Shown in pieces: positions 45,955 to 56,051 of a stretch of 64,000 nt of DNA. Numbering within the stretch: position 1 is the stretch's first letter; every line of letters begins with the position of its first letter. Origin of the DNA: Beggiatoa leptomitoformis (GTDB taxonomy: Bacteria > Pseudomonadota > Gammaproteobacteria > Beggiatoales > Beggiatoaceae). The notes under the pieces were generated by a model. That model had not been told where the DNA came from. It made no database searches and saw nothing but the letters and a program-made list of their open reading frames with translations. The translations under genes were made by a program, and so were the position numbers. The DNA lies in assembly GCF_001305575.3 (NCBI RefSeq), contig NZ_CP012373.2, positions 1,860,001-1,924,000 on the forward strand, in the 5' to 3' direction.

Positions 45955-47136
45955 TTAAACCGCTGCGCGTTGTTCTAAAATTTCTACAGCGGGCAGTTTT
46001 TTCCCTTCTAAAAACTCTAAAAATGCACCACCACCTGTAGAAATATAAGAAATTTTATCCGCAATACCATATTTATCAATGGCTGCCAATGTATCCCCAC
46101 CCCCCGCAAGCGAAAACGCAGGACTGTCAGCAATTGCCTGCGCTAAGGCTTTTGTACCCGCGCCAAACTGGTCAAACTCAAACACACCAACAGGGCCATT
46201 CCAGACAATCGTACCTGCTTTTTTCAATAATTCAGCAAATTGTGCAGATGTCTCAGGGCCAATATCAAAAATCATATCATCCGCTTCAATATCAGTAACT
46301 TTCTTCAAAGTCGCGGTTGCATTTTCGCTAAATTCTTTTCCAACCACGACATCAACAGGGGCTGGAATATCCCCCCCTTTGGCTTTTGCTACGCTTGTTA
46401 AACGTTGCGCCTCTGCAACTAAATCTGCTTCAAACAAAGATTTACCAATCGAATTACCCTGTGCAGCAATAAATGTGTTAGCAATACCGCCACCGACAAT
46501 CAGTTGGTCAACAATCCCCGACAAAGAATCTAATACAGTGAGTTTGGTAGAAACTTTAGAACCACCGACAATAGCAATTAACGGACGCGCGGGATTTTTT
46601 AACGCTTTTCCTAAGGCTTCTAATTCGCCCGCTAACAAAATACCAGCACAAGCAACAGGGGCATATTTTGCAACACCATGGGTAGAGGCTTCAGCACGAT
46701 GAGCCGTACCAAAGGCATCCATGACGTAAATATCACATAAACTTGCCATTTTTTTCGACAGCTCATCGTTATTTTTCTTCTCGCCTTTATTAAAGCGGAC
46801 GTTTTCAAATAACACGACTTCGCCTTCTGCAACGCTGAATTGTCCCTCTAACCAATCTTTAATCAAGCGCACAGGTTTACCAAGTAACTCACCTAAATGC
46901 GTAGCGACTGGTTGCATGGAAAATTCTTCGTTATATACACCTTCTTCAGGACGACCTAAATGCGACATTAACATAACTTTTGCACCCGCTTGTAGCGCGT
47001 GTTTCACATTAGGTAATGCCGCTTGAATCCGTGCATCACTGGTAACTTTACCGTTTTTAACAGGTACGTTGAAATCTTCCCGAATTAACACCCGTTTACC
47101 CGCTAAATTCAACTCAGTCATTTTTAAAGTTGACAT
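45955..47136 (-). CDS. pgk: Phosphoglycerate kinase
   Basis: 393 residues from the ATG at 47136, which follows a TAAGGAG site; the open frame extends 44 codons upstream through a dispersed repeat and is not used. Transfers phosphate between 1,3-bisphosphoglycerate and ADP in glycolysis and in the Calvin cycle. Motifs: [54 protein letters not shown] and [14 protein letters not shown]. The usual neighbours gap, pyk and fba are absent. Confidence 0.97.
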   Translation of the reverse strand: MSTLKMTELNLAGKRVLIREDFNVPVKNGKVTSDARIQAALPNVKHALQAGAKVMLMSHLGRPEEGVYNEEFSMQPVATHLGELLGKPVRLIKDWLEGQFSVAEGEVVLFENVRFNKGEKKNNDELSKKMASLCDIYVMDAFGTAHRAEASTHGVAKYAPVACAGILLAGELEALGKALKNPARPLIAIVGGSKVSTKLTVLDSLSGIVDQLIVGGGIANTFIAAQGNSIGKSLFEADLVAEAQRLTSVAKAKGGDIPAPVDVVVGKEFSENATATLKKVTDIEADDMIFDIGPETSAQFAELLKKAGTIVWNGPVGVFEFDQFGAGTKALAQAIADSPAFSLAGGGDTLAAIDKYGIADKISYISTGGGAFLEFLEGKKLPAVEILEQRAAV

Positions 47137-47191
47137 GCCAAACTCCTTAAAGTTATTACAAATTTTTTTGTTAGTCTGCATTAAAGAATAG

Positions 47192-47365
47192 TCTGAATCA
47201 GGATTTGCAAAATTAGCTGAATTAATCGAGCGTAAAGACAAAAAGTAACATGGATAACATCGCTTCAAGCAATGATACCTATGACAAATGGTCTGAATAA
47301 AAGATGCTTTTAAATTCAGTTAATGCTGAAAACTTAGTAAATTCTGATGCAGACTATCCTTTAAT
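47192..47365. repeat. Dispersed intergenic repeat, family TGAATC/ATGGATA, copy D (extended)
   Basis: Starts GTCTGAATCAGGATTT, then AACATGGATAACATCGC to GCAATGATACC (hairpin, 47249-47279), and continues with GTCTGAATAAAAG and several TTCAGTT/CTGAAAA/TTCTGAT segments to 47365. This is the longest copy, filling most of the gap between dapD and pgk, and lies just upstream of the pgk ribosome-binding site. Confidence 0.6.
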
Positions 47366-47389
47366 CCATAATAATCAGAGATTTTTTAA

Positions 47390-48214
47390 CTACTCAATAT
47401 CCCGCAATAATTCATTTAATCCGACTTTTCCGCGTGTTTTTTCATCAACTTGTTTCACAATAACCGCACAATACAAACTATACTTTCCGTCAGCAGAGGG
47501 TAAATTACCTGAAACAACAACAGAATAGGGCGGGACATAACCATAAGTCACTGCACCCGTTTCACGATGATAAATTTTTGTACTTTGCCCGATGAAAACG
47601 CCCATAGAAATGACAGAGCCTTCACCGATAACCACGCCTTCTACAATTTCAGACCGTGCGCCAATAAAACAATTATCTTCAATAATCGTCGGTGAGGCTT
47701 GCAAGGGTTCTAAAACCCCACCAATTCCAACCCCGCCCGACAAATGCACATTTTTCCCAATTTGCGCACATGAACCAACCGTTGCCCACGTATCCACCAT
47801 TGTTCCGCTATCCACATAAGCCCCAATATTGACATAAGAAGGCATTAACACAACGTTAGGCGCAATATATGCCCCTTTACGCGCTGTGGCAGGGGGAACA
47901 ATACGCACGCCTTGCTCACGAAAATCTTTAGAACTACAGTCTGCATATTTGGAGATAACTTTGTCGTAATAATTGGTAAAACCACCTTTAATAAACTCGT
48001 TATCTGACACACGGAAAGATAACAATACGGCTTTTTTCAACCACTCATTAACAACCCATTTTCCCTGTAGCTTCTCTGCAACCCGTAAAACACCACGGTC
48101 TAGCAAATCGATACTTTCCCGAATGGCCTCTTCAATCACAGGATTTATGTGACGTGGGCTTAATTCTGCGCGATTGTTAAAGGCTTCTTCAATTGTTTTT
48201 TGTAATTCACTCAT
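47390..48214 (-). CDS. dapD: Tetrahydrodipicolinate N-succinyltransferase
   Basis: 274 residues. Succinylates tetrahydrodipicolinate in the succinylase branch of lysine and diaminopimelate synthesis. The C-terminal left-handed beta-helix is visible as repeated hexapeptides ([60 protein letters not shown]). It starts 12 bases after dapC, forming a dapC-dapD operon that supplies cell-wall precursors. Confidence 0.97.
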   Translation of the reverse strand: MSELQKTIEEAFNNRAELSPRHINPVIEEAIRESIDLLDRGVLRVAEKLQGKWVVNEWLKKAVLLSFRVSDNEFIKGGFTNYYDKVISKYADCSSKDFREQGVRIVPPATARKGAYIAPNVVLMPSYVNIGAYVDSGTMVDTWATVGSCAQIGKNVHLSGGVGIGGVLEPLQASPTIIEDNCFIGARSEIVEGVVIGEGSVISMGVFIGQSTKIYHRETGAVTYGYVPPYSVVVSGNLPSADGKYSLYCAVIVKQVDEKTRGKVGLNELLRDIE

Positions 48215-48226
48215 TAAGTTAAACTC

Positions 48227-49432
48227 CTAAAGGGTTTCTAAAAAGTGGCGAATACGGTGGGCGGCTTCACGACAATCCTCAACATCAGGAACAAGGGCGA
48301 TACGAACCCGATTTTCACCCGGATTAATCCCATCTATTGTGCGTGATAAATAACTACCCGGTAGCACTGTAAGCCGTTGGGTTAAATATAATTGTTGTAC
48401 AAATTGCGTATCACTAATCGGGATTTTTTGCCAAAGATAAAAACTGGCGGGCGGTATTTCTATCGGAATAACAGGCGATAAAATCTCGCGCATTAAAGCG
48501 AATTTTTCTCGATACAAATCACGATTTGTTTTGACATGCGCTTGTTCTGCCCATGCCACCACACTTGCTGTTTGTACCGCTAAGGGCATCGCGCAACCGT
48601 GATACGTTCTATATAATAAAAATTGTTGTAAAACAGTAGTATCCCCCGCGACAAAACCAGAGCGCAATCCGGGTGCATTCGAACGTTTTGATAAACTGTG
48701 AAAAATAACGCAATTTTTAAAATCTGTCCGCCCCATTTCGGCACACACGGCAAGTAAACTGCTCGGTGCTTGGTTTTCATCAGCGTACAATTCCATATAA
48801 CATTCATCGGCTGCGATAATAAAACCGAATTCATCTGATTTTTCAATCAATTTACGTAATGTTAATTTATCTAGCAACGTGCCACTGGGATTATTGGGCG
48901 AACAAATATAAATCAGTTGGCAATCCGCCCAAACATCAGCGGGAATTGCGTCGAAATCAGGTTGAAAATTATTTTCTGCCAAGCAGGATAAATAATAAGG
49001 ACTTGCGCCTGCTAATAATGCAGCCCCTTCATAAATTTGATAAAACGGATTAGGCATTAAGACCAAAGGATTTTTTTTCCGTCGGTCAATAACCGTTTGT
49101 GCAAAAGCAAACAGGGCTTCGCGTGTGCCATTAACAGGCAGCACTTGCCGTTCTGGGTCTAACGTGACGTGTGCAAGTTCAGGAAATCGTTTAGCTAACC
49201 ATTGGGTAATTTGTTGACGTAATGCCAAGATTCCCTTTGTGGTTGGATATTTACCTAAATCCGTTGTTAGTGCTTTTTGCATAGCATCAACAATAAAAGA
49301 CGGTGTTGGGTGTTGTGGTTCACCGATGGATAAATTAATTTCGCGCAGGTTGGACGGTGGCGTAATCCCTGCTTTTAAAGCGGTTAATTTTTCAAAAGGA
49401 TAAGACTGTAAACGGCTTAAATCAGGATTCAT
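48227..49432 (-). CDS. dapC: Succinyldiaminopimelate transaminase
   Basis: 401 residues of the class I/II PLP aminotransferases. N-terminus NPDLSRLQSYPFEKLTALKAG and INLSIGEPQHPTPSFI are characteristic of the proteobacterial DapC subgroup. Other motifs: VNGTREALFAFAQTV, ICSPNNPSGTLL, ADECYMELYAD and the PLP lysine in FHSLSKRSNAPGLRSGFV. Linked to dapD immediately downstream, which confirms the pathway. Confidence 0.94.
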   Translation of the reverse strand: MNPDLSRLQSYPFEKLTALKAGITPPSNLREINLSIGEPQHPTPSFIVDAMQKALTTDLGKYPTTKGILALRQQITQWLAKRFPELAHVTLDPERQVLPVNGTREALFAFAQTVIDRRKKNPLVLMPNPFYQIYEGAALLAGASPYYLSCLAENNFQPDFDAIPADVWADCQLIYICSPNNPSGTLLDKLTLRKLIEKSDEFGFIIAADECYMELYADENQAPSSLLAVCAEMGRTDFKNCVIFHSLSKRSNAPGLRSGFVAGDTTVLQQFLLYRTYHGCAMPLAVQTASVVAWAEQAHVKTNRDLYREKFALMREILSPVIPIEIPPASFYLWQKIPISDTQFVQQLYLTQRLTVLPGSYLSRTIDGINPGENRVRIALVPDVEDCREAAHRIRHFLETL

Positions 49433-50260
49433 GGCAGACGATTAACAGGCAGTGGAAAAAGGAGAATAAGTATAAAGGAAGCGAAAAGTGTGAGGGGTAA
49501 AATTTTTTAATGGTAATGGTGAGTTTGAATAGGGGTGTTAAGGTAAAAGAGGACTTTTTGCAGAACAATCATCGAAGCTTGTTATTAAATAATAAAAAAT
49601 TATTGTATTATAAGTAGATAGCTACGAATTGCTGATAAATAATAGTCAAAGCTAAACCCGCTAAATTTAGGATATTAAAGAACATATCGGAATGCTTCCT
49701 AAATATAATAAATTGTTTATTTAGTTTATTTTATTCAAATGCAGCAGATACGGTAAAATAACTTGTTGGGTGATAAGGCTTATCATGCGGATGAACGGGT
49801 TAGTCGTATTTTAAGATAGTAAAGCATAAAATTTTGATTCTGTTCAACAAAGAATTTTTTATAATCCATTCCTTGTTGCAAAAGTGAGATAATTAAATCC
49901 TATTACTTTAACCTTTTCAAAGAAGATAAATTTAATAAAATCAGGCAATTCACTATTTTCCTGCATCAGCAAAACCATTACTGTCTATTAGAAGTCATAG
50001 ACTCAATAACACCTCACCCTCTACAATCATCACTATAATGGCATAAGAATCGCTCGTTACAGCGAGTAGATTGGATGGCTATTTTTCGCTAATTACAGGG
50101 ACAAAAAGAACGCCTCACCCTTTGAAATAAAAAGGGTTGAGAAGGATTTATTTTGAAAATACGTTAAACTTCTCTCCCCTTTTTTAACTAAAAGAAGGAA
50201 ACGCTTTTTCATTCTGCCTTTTTTTATCACCATTACTATTTTTAAGTTTGTTTACGTAGA
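49433..50260 (+). pseudogene. Decayed intergenic region with IS5-type transposase remnants
   Basis: Within 828 bases without an intact gene, at least one fragment on the plus strand reads LLGDKAYHADERVSRILR and stops (about 49766-49822), resembling the catalytic DKAYD segment of IS5-type transposases. A second, KEDKFNKIRQF (about 49920-49952), resembles the later E-region (ERFFNKIKQF). Frames are broken between them. A hairpin CTCACCCTTT/AAAGGGTTGAG lies at 50119-50145. The transposase identity is likely but the exact family is unconfirmed. Confidence 0.5.
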
Positions 50261-53200
50261 TTGGAAACTGCATTGAATAATCGGATAAAAGCAACAAGCA
50301 ATACCAAAAAATGTTTACTGTATCTCTTAAGTTTAAAACTGTTTGGTGATACCAATAAAACACTGGTTGTAGAGGTTGTTAGCGCGCAACGCTCAGAAAA
50401 AGGCAGTTATAGCAATATCAATCCTGCATCGTTTATACAACGTGATTTGATAATGTCGCCTGATGATAGTGTCATTATTTCTCAACTAAGAGCCATTAAC
50501 CAAGTTCGTACCAATGACATTGTTTCTACATTTTCTTTAATGCCGACCGACCAGATTACCACCAGCATTTTATTAGATATGTTAAAGACTAATCGCTGTC
50601 ATTGGGAAAATGCTAAAACAGCCGCACTCACTGACGGTAAAGTTCGCACCGCGACTTTAAAATGGACAGCGCAAAATAATAAAACCCAAATTTTACACTT
50701 TACTTTTCAAGGCGATACATCAGCACACATATTGCCTTTAATGCCATTATGGTATGTCGATACAAAAACGGCAGAATGTGGCGAATTAATCACAGGATTA
50801 CCCAATCCTGTTGCGCTAATGGTTTCTAAAGCCCCCACCCTTAAAGCGGAAGAAGCAACCTTAGTGTGTGCTCAATTAGAAAATCTTGCCCCAACGTTAG
50901 ATATTCCTAAACCGTTTTTTTCCTATCAAACACGTCAAGAGAACGATACCCCCAAGATTCACCTACATTTATTTAGCCAAACAGTCCCATTAATACCCAA
51001 TATGCGTTCTTCGGCGAATAAGATACAAGAAAATATCCCTTTTGCTCGTTTAACTTTTCAATATAAAAATAGAACTATCAATGCGTTAGAATCTATAGGT
51101 GAAAGCTTTTCCTACTTGGATAAAACCAATGAAGTTCGGGTAACTATTAAACGCGATTTACAAAAAGAAGACGCAGCCAAACAAACCTTACACGACTTAC
51201 AATTTGTTTCTACAATGGAACATCCTGATAGTAAATCATTTTTTTTCACGCCTCAACGACATACACTCAATTATGTACCAAAAGTTTCTCTGTTACGCGA
51301 CTCTTTTTTGTTAGAAGAACATCTTTCTAACTTTTTCCTAACAACATTACCAGCCTTACAAGCGGAAGGTTGGGAAATTGAAATCGACAAAAATTATCAA
51401 TACAACATCGTACACCCTGAAGCGATTGAAGAATGGTATGGTGAAATTGACGAAACGACGGGAATAGATTGGTTTAGCCTGTCGCTGGGTATTAAAATAA
51501 ATGGCAAACGTATCAATTTATTACCCTTATTAGTACAACTCTTAAAAAAAGTATCTACAACGCAGGATTTAAACAAATTATTGAGCTTGCCTGATGACAC
51601 AACGCTTTCTGTCCGCTTAGAAGATAAACGTTTATTGCCCATCGCTATTAGTAGAATTCGTAATATACTCAGTATATTAGTTGAGTTATTAGACTATACC
51701 GCGCTAGATTCAACGGGACGACTGCAACTTAATCATTTACAAGCCGCACAACTGATTGAATTAGAAGCAAGTATCGGTGCAACACAATTACGTTGGTTAG
51801 GTGGAGATAAATTACTGGCATTAGGCAGAAAATTACAATATTTTCAAGGAATAAAAACCGTAAAGCTTCCATCTAATTTTCATGCAACATTACGACCCTA
51901 TCAACAACAAGGGGTTAATTGGTTACAATTTTTACGCGAGTACCAATTAGCGGGTATTTTAGCGGACGATATGGGACTTGGAAAAACGGTGCAAACACTG
52001 GGACATATCGCCATTGAAAAGCAACAAGGGCGTTTAACAAAACCTTGTTTAATTATCGCGCCGACCAGTTTAATGGGCAATTGGCGAGCAGAAGCACAAC
52101 GCTTTGTAACCAATTTGAGCGTATTAGTTTTGCAAGGGTTACAACGTAAAGAACAATTTGAACAAATAAGTACACATGATTTAATTTTAACGACTTATCC
52201 CTTGTTAGCGCGGGATAAAGAATTTTTACTGAAACATGAATATCATTTACTGATTTTAGATGAAGCGCAAAATATTAAAAATCCTAGCGCGAAATCGACT
52301 TTAGTTGCACATCAAATCAAGGCAAATCATCGTTTGTGCTTAACAGGCACACCGCTAGAAAATCATTTAGGGGAAATTTGGTCGTTATTTCATTTTTTAA
52401 TGCCCGGTTTATTGGGAACAAGAAAACATTTTCATCAACGATTTCGTAAACCCATAGAAAAAGAGGGAAATTTACTGCGACATCAAGCACTATCGAGACG
52501 GATAAAGCCATTTATGCTACGCCGAACTAAGGAGCTTGTTATTGCAGAATTACCTGAAAAAAATGAAATTGTTCGGATGGTAGAAATGGAAGGTGCGCAA
52601 CTTGATTTGTATGAAACAATTCGTTTAGCGATGCACGATAAAGTTCGTAAAGAAATTGCAGAAAAAGGAATGGCAAGAAGTCAACTGATTATCCTTGATG
52701 CCTTGCTTAAATTACGTCAAGTCTGTTGTGACCCGCGTCTTGTCTCACTCAGTGCGGCTAAAAAAGTAAAGCAATCCGCAAAGCTCAATTTATTAATGGA
52801 TTTAGTCCCTGAAATGATTGAAGAAGGTCGGAAAATTCTTATTTTTTCGCAATTTACCAGTATGTTAGCCCTGATAGAAGAAGCCTTTCAACAAGCGGAG
52901 ATTCCTTATGTCATATTGACAGGGCAAACACAAAAACGAACTGAAATTATTGCGCGCTTTCAGGATGGCGATATCCCTGTGTTTTTAATCAGTTTAAAAG
53001 CGGGGGGAACAGGATTAAACCTGACTGCGGCGGATACGGTTATTCATTATGATCCTTGGTGGAATCCTGCGGTAGAAGAGCAGGCAACTGACCGCGCTCA
53101 TCGGATTGGACAGGAAAAAACAGTATTTGTATATAAGTTTATTACAGCGGGAACAGTAGAAGAGAAAATTCAGGCTTTGCAAGAACGGAAAAAACAGTTA

Positions 53201-53290
53201 GCCGATGCATTGTTTGCAGGCACGGGACAAGGGGCAGTGCAGTTGTCACTAACCGATTTAGATGCGTTATTTGAACCCTTAGTTAGTTGA
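50261..53290 (+). CDS. SNF2-family DEAD/DEAH helicase, possibly 5'-truncated
   Basis: 1009 residues from a TTG at 50261, the first usable start after an in-frame TAA at 50243; the first ATG would be at 50453. The first 500 residues are the bacterial SNF2-associated region, then comes the helicase core: Walker A DDMGLGKTVQT (about 569-579), DEAQ box (667-670), LTGTPLENH, and helicase C with LISLKAGGTGLNLTAAD and DRAHRIGQEKTVFVYKFI. Family proteins usually have extra sequence, often a SWIM zinc finger, before the segment seen here as CLLYLL. With transposase debris directly upstream, loss of the original 5' end is plausible. Substrate unknown. Confidence 0.85.
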   Translation: METALNNRIKATSNTKKCLLYLLSLKLFGDTNKTLVVEVVSAQRSEKGSYSNINPASFIQRDLIMSPDDSVIISQLRAINQVRTNDIVSTFSLMPTDQITTSILLDMLKTNRCHWENAKTAALTDGKVRTATLKWTAQNNKTQILHFTFQGDTSAHILPLMPLWYVDTKTAECGELITGLPNPVALMVSKAPTLKAEEATLVCAQLENLAPTLDIPKPFFSYQTRQENDTPKIHLHLFSQTVPLIPNMRSSANKIQENIPFARLTFQYKNRTINALESIGESFSYLDKTNEVRVTIKRDLQKEDAAKQTLHDLQFVSTMEHPDSKSFFFTPQRHTLNYVPKVSLLRDSFLLEEHLSNFFLTTLPALQAEGWEIEIDKNYQYNIVHPEAIEEWYGEIDETTGIDWFSLSLGIKINGKRINLLPLLVQLLKKVSTTQDLNKLLSLPDDTTLSVRLEDKRLLPIAISRIRNILSILVELLDYTALDSTGRLQLNHLQAAQLIELEASIGATQLRWLGGDKLLALGRKLQYFQGIKTVKLPSNFHATLRPYQQQGVNWLQFLREYQLAGILADDMGLGKTVQTLGHIAIEKQQGRLTKPCLIIAPTSLMGNWRAEAQRFVTNLSVLVLQGLQRKEQFEQISTHDLILTTYPLLARDKEFLLKHEYHLLILDEAQNIKNPSAKSTLVAHQIKANHRLCLTGTPLENHLGEIWSLFHFLMPGLLGTRKHFHQRFRKPIEKEGNLLRHQALSRRIKPFMLRRTKELVIAELPEKNEIVRMVEMEGAQLDLYETIRLAMHDKVRKEIAEKGMARSQLIILDALLKLRQVCCDPRLVSLSAAKKVKQSAKLNLLMDLVPEMIEEGRKILIFSQFTSMLALIEEAFQQAEIPYVILTGQTQKRTEIIARFQDGDIPVFLISLKAGGTGLNLTAADTVIHYDPWWNPAVEEQATDRAHRIGQEKTVFVYKFITAGTVEEKIQALQERKKQLADALFAGTGQGAVQLSLTDLDALFEPLVS

Positions 53291-53379
53291 TATCATACTG
53301 TTTATTTAGGACTTACTTCGTCTATAAACCCGATGTTTCAAAAAACAAAATAACTTTCTTGCAAACAGTCAAGATATAC

Positions 53380-53416
53380 AATGGAGAACGCTACTTAACG
53401 TAGTGTTCTCCATTGT
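53380..53416. terminator. Shared terminator between SNF2 gene and ccmI
   Basis: CAATGGAGAACGCTAC (53380-53395) and GTAGTGTTCTCCATTG (53401-53416) form a 16-base-pair stem with one G-T pair and a 5-base loop, followed by TTTTC on the plus strand. The flanking genes converge, so it can terminate both. Confidence 0.88.
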
Positions 53417-53442
53417 TTTCTTGATACTGGCTTGTATTTTAG

Positions 53443-54669
53443 TTACGGCACAACTTGATCAATCGTGATTTGAATCTGTTCTGTATGTGGCAGGCTGATT
53501 GTCGTACTTTCGCCCAATAAATCACCCATTTGTGGCATTGCATTACCGCTGACGGACACGCGGGCAAAAACAATCACTTCTTTTGCACCCGACAATTTCA
53601 TCGTCGGCATAACGCTCGCATTGTCATCTAATACAACATTAACAGGTAATTCACTGGCCTGTTTACGTACAATCGCTAAAGGCATTTTTGCCCCTTGTGC
53701 AGGTCGTGCATAAATAAACAGCGTTGCATTTGCGGGTAATTGGTTTTTTAACCGCTCGTCAAGTGTAACGGTAATAGGCAGTTGCACAACGGTTGCGGGG
53801 CTCGCTTCTGTGGTTTTGGTCGTATTTCCAGTTTGCGCTGTTTGCATCAGTTCGCGAGCCTGTGCGATATGTCCTTCAATCGCTTGTCGGTCTTCTGCAT
53901 CTTCGGGTTTAAATTGGGCGAGTAAGTGCTCCCAATGTGTGATTGCTGTTGGATAATCTCCCGCTTGTGCGGCGGCTAATCCCGCTAACCATAAGGCTTT
54001 CATATTATTTGGGTCTATGGCAAGGGCATTATTGAGGAGAATACTGGGTTGTCCTGCTAATTGTTCATTGCTACTCATGGCAATGGCTTCTGCCAAATCG
54101 ACTAAAGCGGGTGCATCTTTTTCCCCTTTTAGACGAATGACTTGATTAAACGCAGGCACGGCTTCTTGATAACGTTGTAAAATCATGTAAGAACGCCCCA
54201 ACATTTGCCAACCAACGGGGTCATCAGGTGTTTCTTGCATTTTCTTTTCTAGTTTTTCCACCATTTTAGGAAACTCCGCCATTTTTTCATCCATTACGGG
54301 GGCGGGTGGCGGTGGTTCAATTAATTGTGGCGCGCCAAAACGATAATACAAACCCAATGCACAAACGGGTACAAGTATCATCACGAGCAAACTCGCCCAA
54401 CGCGCTCGGGCTTGTCCTTGTATCGGTGTTTTTCCTGTCAGTTCTTGACCCAGTGTTTTTTTTAACTCTTGCTTGGCTAATTGTTTTTGTTCAGCATCAA
54501 GACTGTCATCTGCTTCAATTTCTGTGCATTTTTCTTTATAAATAGCGATATTAATCGCATCATGTGCTTCGGTTTGCACCATCGTTTTTGTAAAAAAAGG
54601 GGGAATAATAAAGGCGAATGCCAGCATAACCAGCAAGCCTGTGAGAATCCAAAAAATCAACATGAACAA
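53443..54669 (-). CDS. ccmI: Cytochrome c maturation protein CcmI (CycH)
   Basis: 408 residues. CcmI presents apocytochrome c to the haem-ligation machinery. Two membrane helices (about 3-25 and 93-112) bracket a cytoplasmic helical loop, and TPR repeats follow in the periplasm (about 145-265; DPVGWQMLGRSYMILQRYQEAVPAFNQVI). The C-terminal domain (PITVTLDERLKNQLPANATLFIYARPAQG, LPHTEQIQITIDQVVP) is typical of the long form. ccmABCDEFGH are not adjacent, so it is separated from the main operon. Confidence 0.9.
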   Translation of the reverse strand: MFMLIFWILTGLLVMLAFAFIIPPFFTKTMVQTEAHDAINIAIYKEKCTEIEADDSLDAEQKQLAKQELKKTLGQELTGKTPIQGQARARWASLLVMILVPVCALGLYYRFGAPQLIEPPPPAPVMDEKMAEFPKMVEKLEKKMQETPDDPVGWQMLGRSYMILQRYQEAVPAFNQVIRLKGEKDAPALVDLAEAIAMSSNEQLAGQPSILLNNALAIDPNNMKALWLAGLAAAQAGDYPTAITHWEHLLAQFKPEDAEDRQAIEGHIAQARELMQTAQTGNTTKTTEASPATVVQLPITVTLDERLKNQLPANATLFIYARPAQGAKMPLAIVRKQASELPVNVVLDDNASVMPTMKLSGAKEVIVFARVSVSGNAMPQMGDLLGESTTISLPHTEQIQITIDQVVP

Positions 54670-55358
54670 AATCCTAGTTTTTTTAAAGAGGGTTAATAGC
54701 GTAAAGTGTTTGGCTTAATGATGGATTAAGGGGAAAAATAGCGCGTCTGTGTTTATTCAACGGAATTATTGTTAATTTGCACTGCACAGAAAAATTTCAA
54801 TCAATCAGGTAACCAATTTTCAAGCAAGTTTGTATTAAGGTGCAATAACTATAACGATTATTTCAAGATAATACTGGACAGAATGGGATGAATTGATAAT
54901 TCAAAAATAAAATCAATGGCTCACCCCTTTGTAGCGTCGTAGGGATAAGCCTGACTGTGAGCTGTCTGTTCCCCCTACTAAAAATTGCAAATTGGAGGAA
55001 TTTTACAGGAAATGAAGGCGTAAAATAGTTTTTGCTCTTTTAGGATAGCGTTGGGTTTTCATTCAACAAGTAATAACCTGATGAATGGGAAAAAATTAAA
55101 GTTGGCACATTAACCATAACCAGCGCAATGCCTCAAACGGGCGCGGATTGTAAAAAAAATCAATTACGATCCATTTTAGTTATGCGCGACGGCATTGCAG
55201 GCGGTAATGACTCCATTTTACGCTTCCGCCTACCTATGCCGTTTCGTTTGCAAAACGGCTAAGCAATAAGCAATCAGTAGTTCTGCATTGAATTAATTCA
55301 TAGCGATAAGCTATAAGTGGCTATATTATAAGGCATTTATAGGAAAAATGACATCGAG
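54670..55358. other. Intergenic region with interlocking inverted repeats and a 44-codon frame
   Basis: 689 bases with no convincing gene. The first 450 bases show nothing I can name. At 55189-55242 ACGGCAT...AGGCGG pairs with CCGCCT...ATGCCGT, and at 55238-55259 GCCGTTT pairs with AAACGGC. The two stems share bases 55238-55242, so they cannot form together. A 44-codon frame from ATG 55128 to TAA 55260 covers the same bases; it has no clear ribosome-binding site and is only a weak gene candidate. Confidence 0.4.
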
Positions 55359-56051
55359 TCAGGGCAACAGCAAGCGATACCCCACCGCAGTTTCTGTGAG
55401 TAAATAGCGGGGTTGCGCGGGATCATCTTCCAACTTGTGCCGCAAATGTCCCATATATACCCGCAAATAATGACCTCTTTCTGAATGGGAAGGCCCCCAA
55501 ACCTCGCGTAATAATTGCGGATTGCTCACAACACGTCCCGCATGTGTCACTAAAACCATCAACAAACGGTATTCTATCGGAGTTAAATGCACTCTATGCT
55601 GGGCTTTAGTGACTAAGCGAGCTTGTGTATTAATTTCCACTTCACCAAATTGAATAATGCCGTGTGTAGTGGGTTGATGCAGTCGCCGCAATGCAGAACG
55701 CACCCGTGCCAGTAATTCCCCAATACCAAACGGTTTGGTTAAATAATCATCTGCACCCAAATCCAGCGCATTAATTTTATCAGTTTCATGGGCGCGCGCT
55801 GACAGCACAATAATCGGCACGCTAGACCATTGGCGCACATCTCGGACAAAATCAACACCATCTCCGTCGGGTAATCCCAAATCGAGGATGATTAAATCAG
55901 GTTTTCGTGTGCCTGCATCAATTAAACCACGTTTTAAAGTTTCGGCTTCAAATACTTGCCAGTGTTCCCCTTCCAAAGCCAGCCGCACAAAACGCCGAAT
56001 TTGCGGCTCGTCTTCCACCAGCAGCGCGATCAGGGTTGGCGCATCAGTCAT
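55359..56051 (-). CDS. kdpE: Kdp operon response regulator KdpE
   Basis: The ATG at 56051 gives MTDAPTLIALLVEDEPQIRRFV and 230 residues, the standard length; upstream codons of the open frame belong to kdpD. Receiver (about 8-120; DLIILDLGLPDGDGVDFV, VLSARAHETDK, DYLTKPFGIGELLARVR) and an OmpR-type winged helix (about 135-228; HLTPIEYRLLMVLVTHAGRVVSN, LRVYMGHLRHKLEDDP). With KdpD it activates kdp transcription under potassium limitation. Its start overlaps the kdpD end by 8 bases. Confidence 0.96.
   Translation of the reverse strand: MTDAPTLIALLVEDEPQIRRFVRLALEGEHWQVFEAETLKRGLIDAGTRKPDLIILDLGLPDGDGVDFVRDVRQWSSVPIIVLSARAHETDKINALDLGADDYLTKPFGIGELLARVRSALRRLHQPTTHGIIQFGEVEINTQARLVTKAQHRVHLTPIEYRLLMVLVTHAGRVVSNPQLLREVWGPSHSERGHYLRVYMGHLRHKLEDDPAQPRYLLTETAVGYRLLLP

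Noticed and set aside
46079-46702. 207-codon open frame on the plus strand
   Set aside because: Antisense to pgk; no recognisable protein motif.
47137-47268. N-terminal extension of pgk
   Set aside because: The extra codons lie over a dispersed repeat, and a good ribosome-binding site precedes the ATG at 47136.
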